From: JAKVAV01 sp964651785
GTDB lineage: Bacteria; Bacteroidota; Bacteroidia; Flavobacteriales_D; Cryomorphaceae
DNA length: 64,000 nt
Direction of reading: 5' to 3'
Assembly: GCA_964651785.1 (NCBI GenBank)
Contig: CAZYWJ010000002.1
Coordinates: 112,570 to 176,569 of the forward strand
Part shown: piece by piece, positions 63,801-64,000 of the stretch
Layout of the letters: each line of letters starts with the position of its first letter
Numbering within the stretch: position 1 is the first letter of the stretch
The notes under the pieces: generated by a model
Told to the model about the DNA's origin: nothing
Database searches by the model: none
Seen by the model: the letters and a program-made list of their open reading frames with translations, nothing else
Made by a program: the position numbers and the translations under genes

Positions 63801-64000
63801 TGCGACTGCGACGGATGACTGCAACGACGTGATAGATATTTCTTTTGAAGATGGTGATTTGACGGGCGATTGTTCTGAAGTTTTCACTAGAACATGGACG
63901 GCTACTGATGCCTGCGGCAACAGTTCAAGCTGCGTACAGGTGATCACGGTAACCGATACAACGGCACCTGAACTTCAAATGCCTGAAGTATTGGAAGGCG
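60847..64000 (+). CDS. Very large exported HYR-like repeat protein (runs off the window)
   Basis: The frame is open from the ATG at 60847 to the last base: 1051 residues and no stop. Signal peptide ~1-38 (FFVLTMVLVASFSAMGMA/Q). Three divergent copies of a ~165-residue Trp/Asp-rich domain begin near residues 48, 237 and 722 (shared: DWTSWSAGG, WDYFIF, PADFEFGLQIG, VWFF, NGHGD). Between and after them are Cys-rich Ig-like repeats of ~75 residues (CPADVTADCSEDSSP ... ITRTWTATDACGNSSSCDQIITITDTEAP), of the HYR-like type. Probably a T9SS-exported adhesin; the sorting domain, if any, is beyond the window. The final bases repeat DNA at ~62349, so the repeat cycle continues. Confidence 0.8.
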   Translation, partial: MRAFYTFSIRKAMRCCSQFSFFVLTMVLVASFSAMGMAQSDQADLVKVCSISEFSQAGNGHALFLANVPGISDNKYEFFPDAPGTLELFSDGTARIRGRVRNKTNNSLVWDIDFHYTGGSDWTSWSAGGGNYKDEANLAGTNYLNWDYFIFDASETSTLTGVDGLAGSSLTVTHMPADFEFGLQIGTAANSKNANEGASVWFFINGTVLGNPIVNGHGDLNLNTGCSETLTNCPLEQYAAGDHILWLPGVAPGSDWVPGPFGVYFAELPGGEARLYGEIQNQNDPSLVLCVDFWFSEKADFITWSGLGRDFKGNSSNINGNQVNWDFYIFNPDRASTLSGCSPNTLGSYIELSHKPADYNFGLQVGLGANDKNDQFGLSVWFFTNGIFQGNAVNGHGDVNSVNFCVPPPDIICFTNPPLIFCPSDTLVDCSSDTSPEFLGEATSDRPTSDCPADVAIFFEDFLEGDGCESIITRTWTVVDEYDNIVSCDQIITVVDTTAPELQMPEILEGDITCSDISLEDATSFANNTLTQPERQAFLQAARALFEDNELVPLGTEDDCNESDWVEVSIDVELSGSCDALATLICTFAAEDDCGNISEEVATSLNIVDNTAPVINCPADVTADCSEDSSPVTTGMATATDDCGGDIEISFIDNVTGICPEVITRTWTATDACGNSSSCDQIITITDTEAPVFDPFDAELLANCSESVDPADLTASDNCSDVVVVDCFQGAQSFETSGSCTPFDMDRPQEFAPRSGWFPNMPGTSGSGSKLFTLEEGTYERFDDGTVHFYGTLASVGNDQLAWQFSVWLRGGYNWTDWSALGRTYKDEGIAGTDYLDWLYYEMDDTKPNVMAGIRDYAGSSLSLVHDPADYEFGFQVGQSANVFTQTFGISGWMKYSGTILYQGESYSRNNQKCDFNLNLECGPSFIVQCESSVVNTCIATDDCGNFTIATQTTVITDTTPPVIVCPDDVTVSCTDELSPDFLGFATATDDCNDVIDISFEDGDLTGDCSEVFTRTWTATDACGNSSSCVQVITVTDTTAPELQMPEVLEG
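62110..64000 (+). repeat. Cys-rich HYR-like coding repeats
   Basis: At least three related units; the best conserved share TRTWTATDACGNSSSC at ~62840 and ~63890 with near-identical DNA. The ELQMPE-(I/V)-LEG segment at ~62349 reappears at ~63969, indicating a supra-repeat of about 1.6 kb. Confidence 0.75.

Overview
The window is a piece of a Bacteroidota chromosome, most likely from the order Flavobacteriales (marine Cryomorphaceae/Crocinitomicaceae-like). The evidence is a PorP/SprF type IX secretion (T9SS) protein, several type B (gliding-motility-associated, CHU_C) C-terminal sorting domains, LytTR two-component genes with a Reg_prop/Y_Y_Y sensor, an ECF sigma/FecR/TonB-receptor/DUF4249 operon, a SUF operon ending in DUF2480, a three-gene sdhCAB set, and promoters of the Bacteroidota type (TTG, about 20 bp, then TAnnTTTG). 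The sequence is a draft scaffold with two 100-N gaps (10172-10271 and 54148-54247). No stretch above 300 bases lacks a gene.

Layout. 1-7155: end of a GH3-family gene, a von Willebrand A protein, dxr, rseP, a free HPt protein with a single-domain receiver, a DUF3667 membrane protein and an FAD oxidoreductase. 7257-17903: a same-strand block of two tandem-repeat fibre-like proteins, a small type B sorting-domain protein, PorP/SprF and two PorE-like OmpA proteins. This is the best candidate for a dedicated T9SS-linked surface structure. 17945-24412: 3-hydroxyanthranilate dioxygenase, a 1291-residue type B exported protein and a large PurF-like amidotransferase. 24505-25035: a parDE-type module with a frameshifted toxin. 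25038-31365: the sufABCDSE-sufT-DUF2480 operon on the minus strand, with a clear promoter. 31571-40957: thiL, an alpha-helical Bacteroidota protein, a small lipoprotein, a hybrid-propeller LytS-type kinase with two LytTR regulators, a free type A-like sorting domain and an Xaa-Pro aminopeptidase. 41124-45116: sdhCAB and a small membrane protein.

45113-60422 holds two halves of the four-gene ligase-associated DNA repair set (ATP-dependent ligase and exonuclease; Lhr-core helicase and PdeM nuclease). They are separated by about 8.7 kb containing an aminomuconate-deaminase-like RidA gene, a YhdH-type oxidoreductase, the ECF-sigma operon and an aldo/keto reductase. 60545-64000: a CAU tRNA with its own promoter and terminator, then the start of a very large exported repeat protein that runs off the window.

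Working together: the fibre/PorP/PorE block, the type B and repeat exoproteins and the free sorting domain all point to heavy use of the T9SS. The dioxygenase at 17945 and the deaminase at 47803 both belong to the 2-aminomuconate branch of tryptophan/kynurenine breakdown. The sigma factor, FecR proteins and STN-bearing TonB receptor form a cell-surface signalling and uptake unit.
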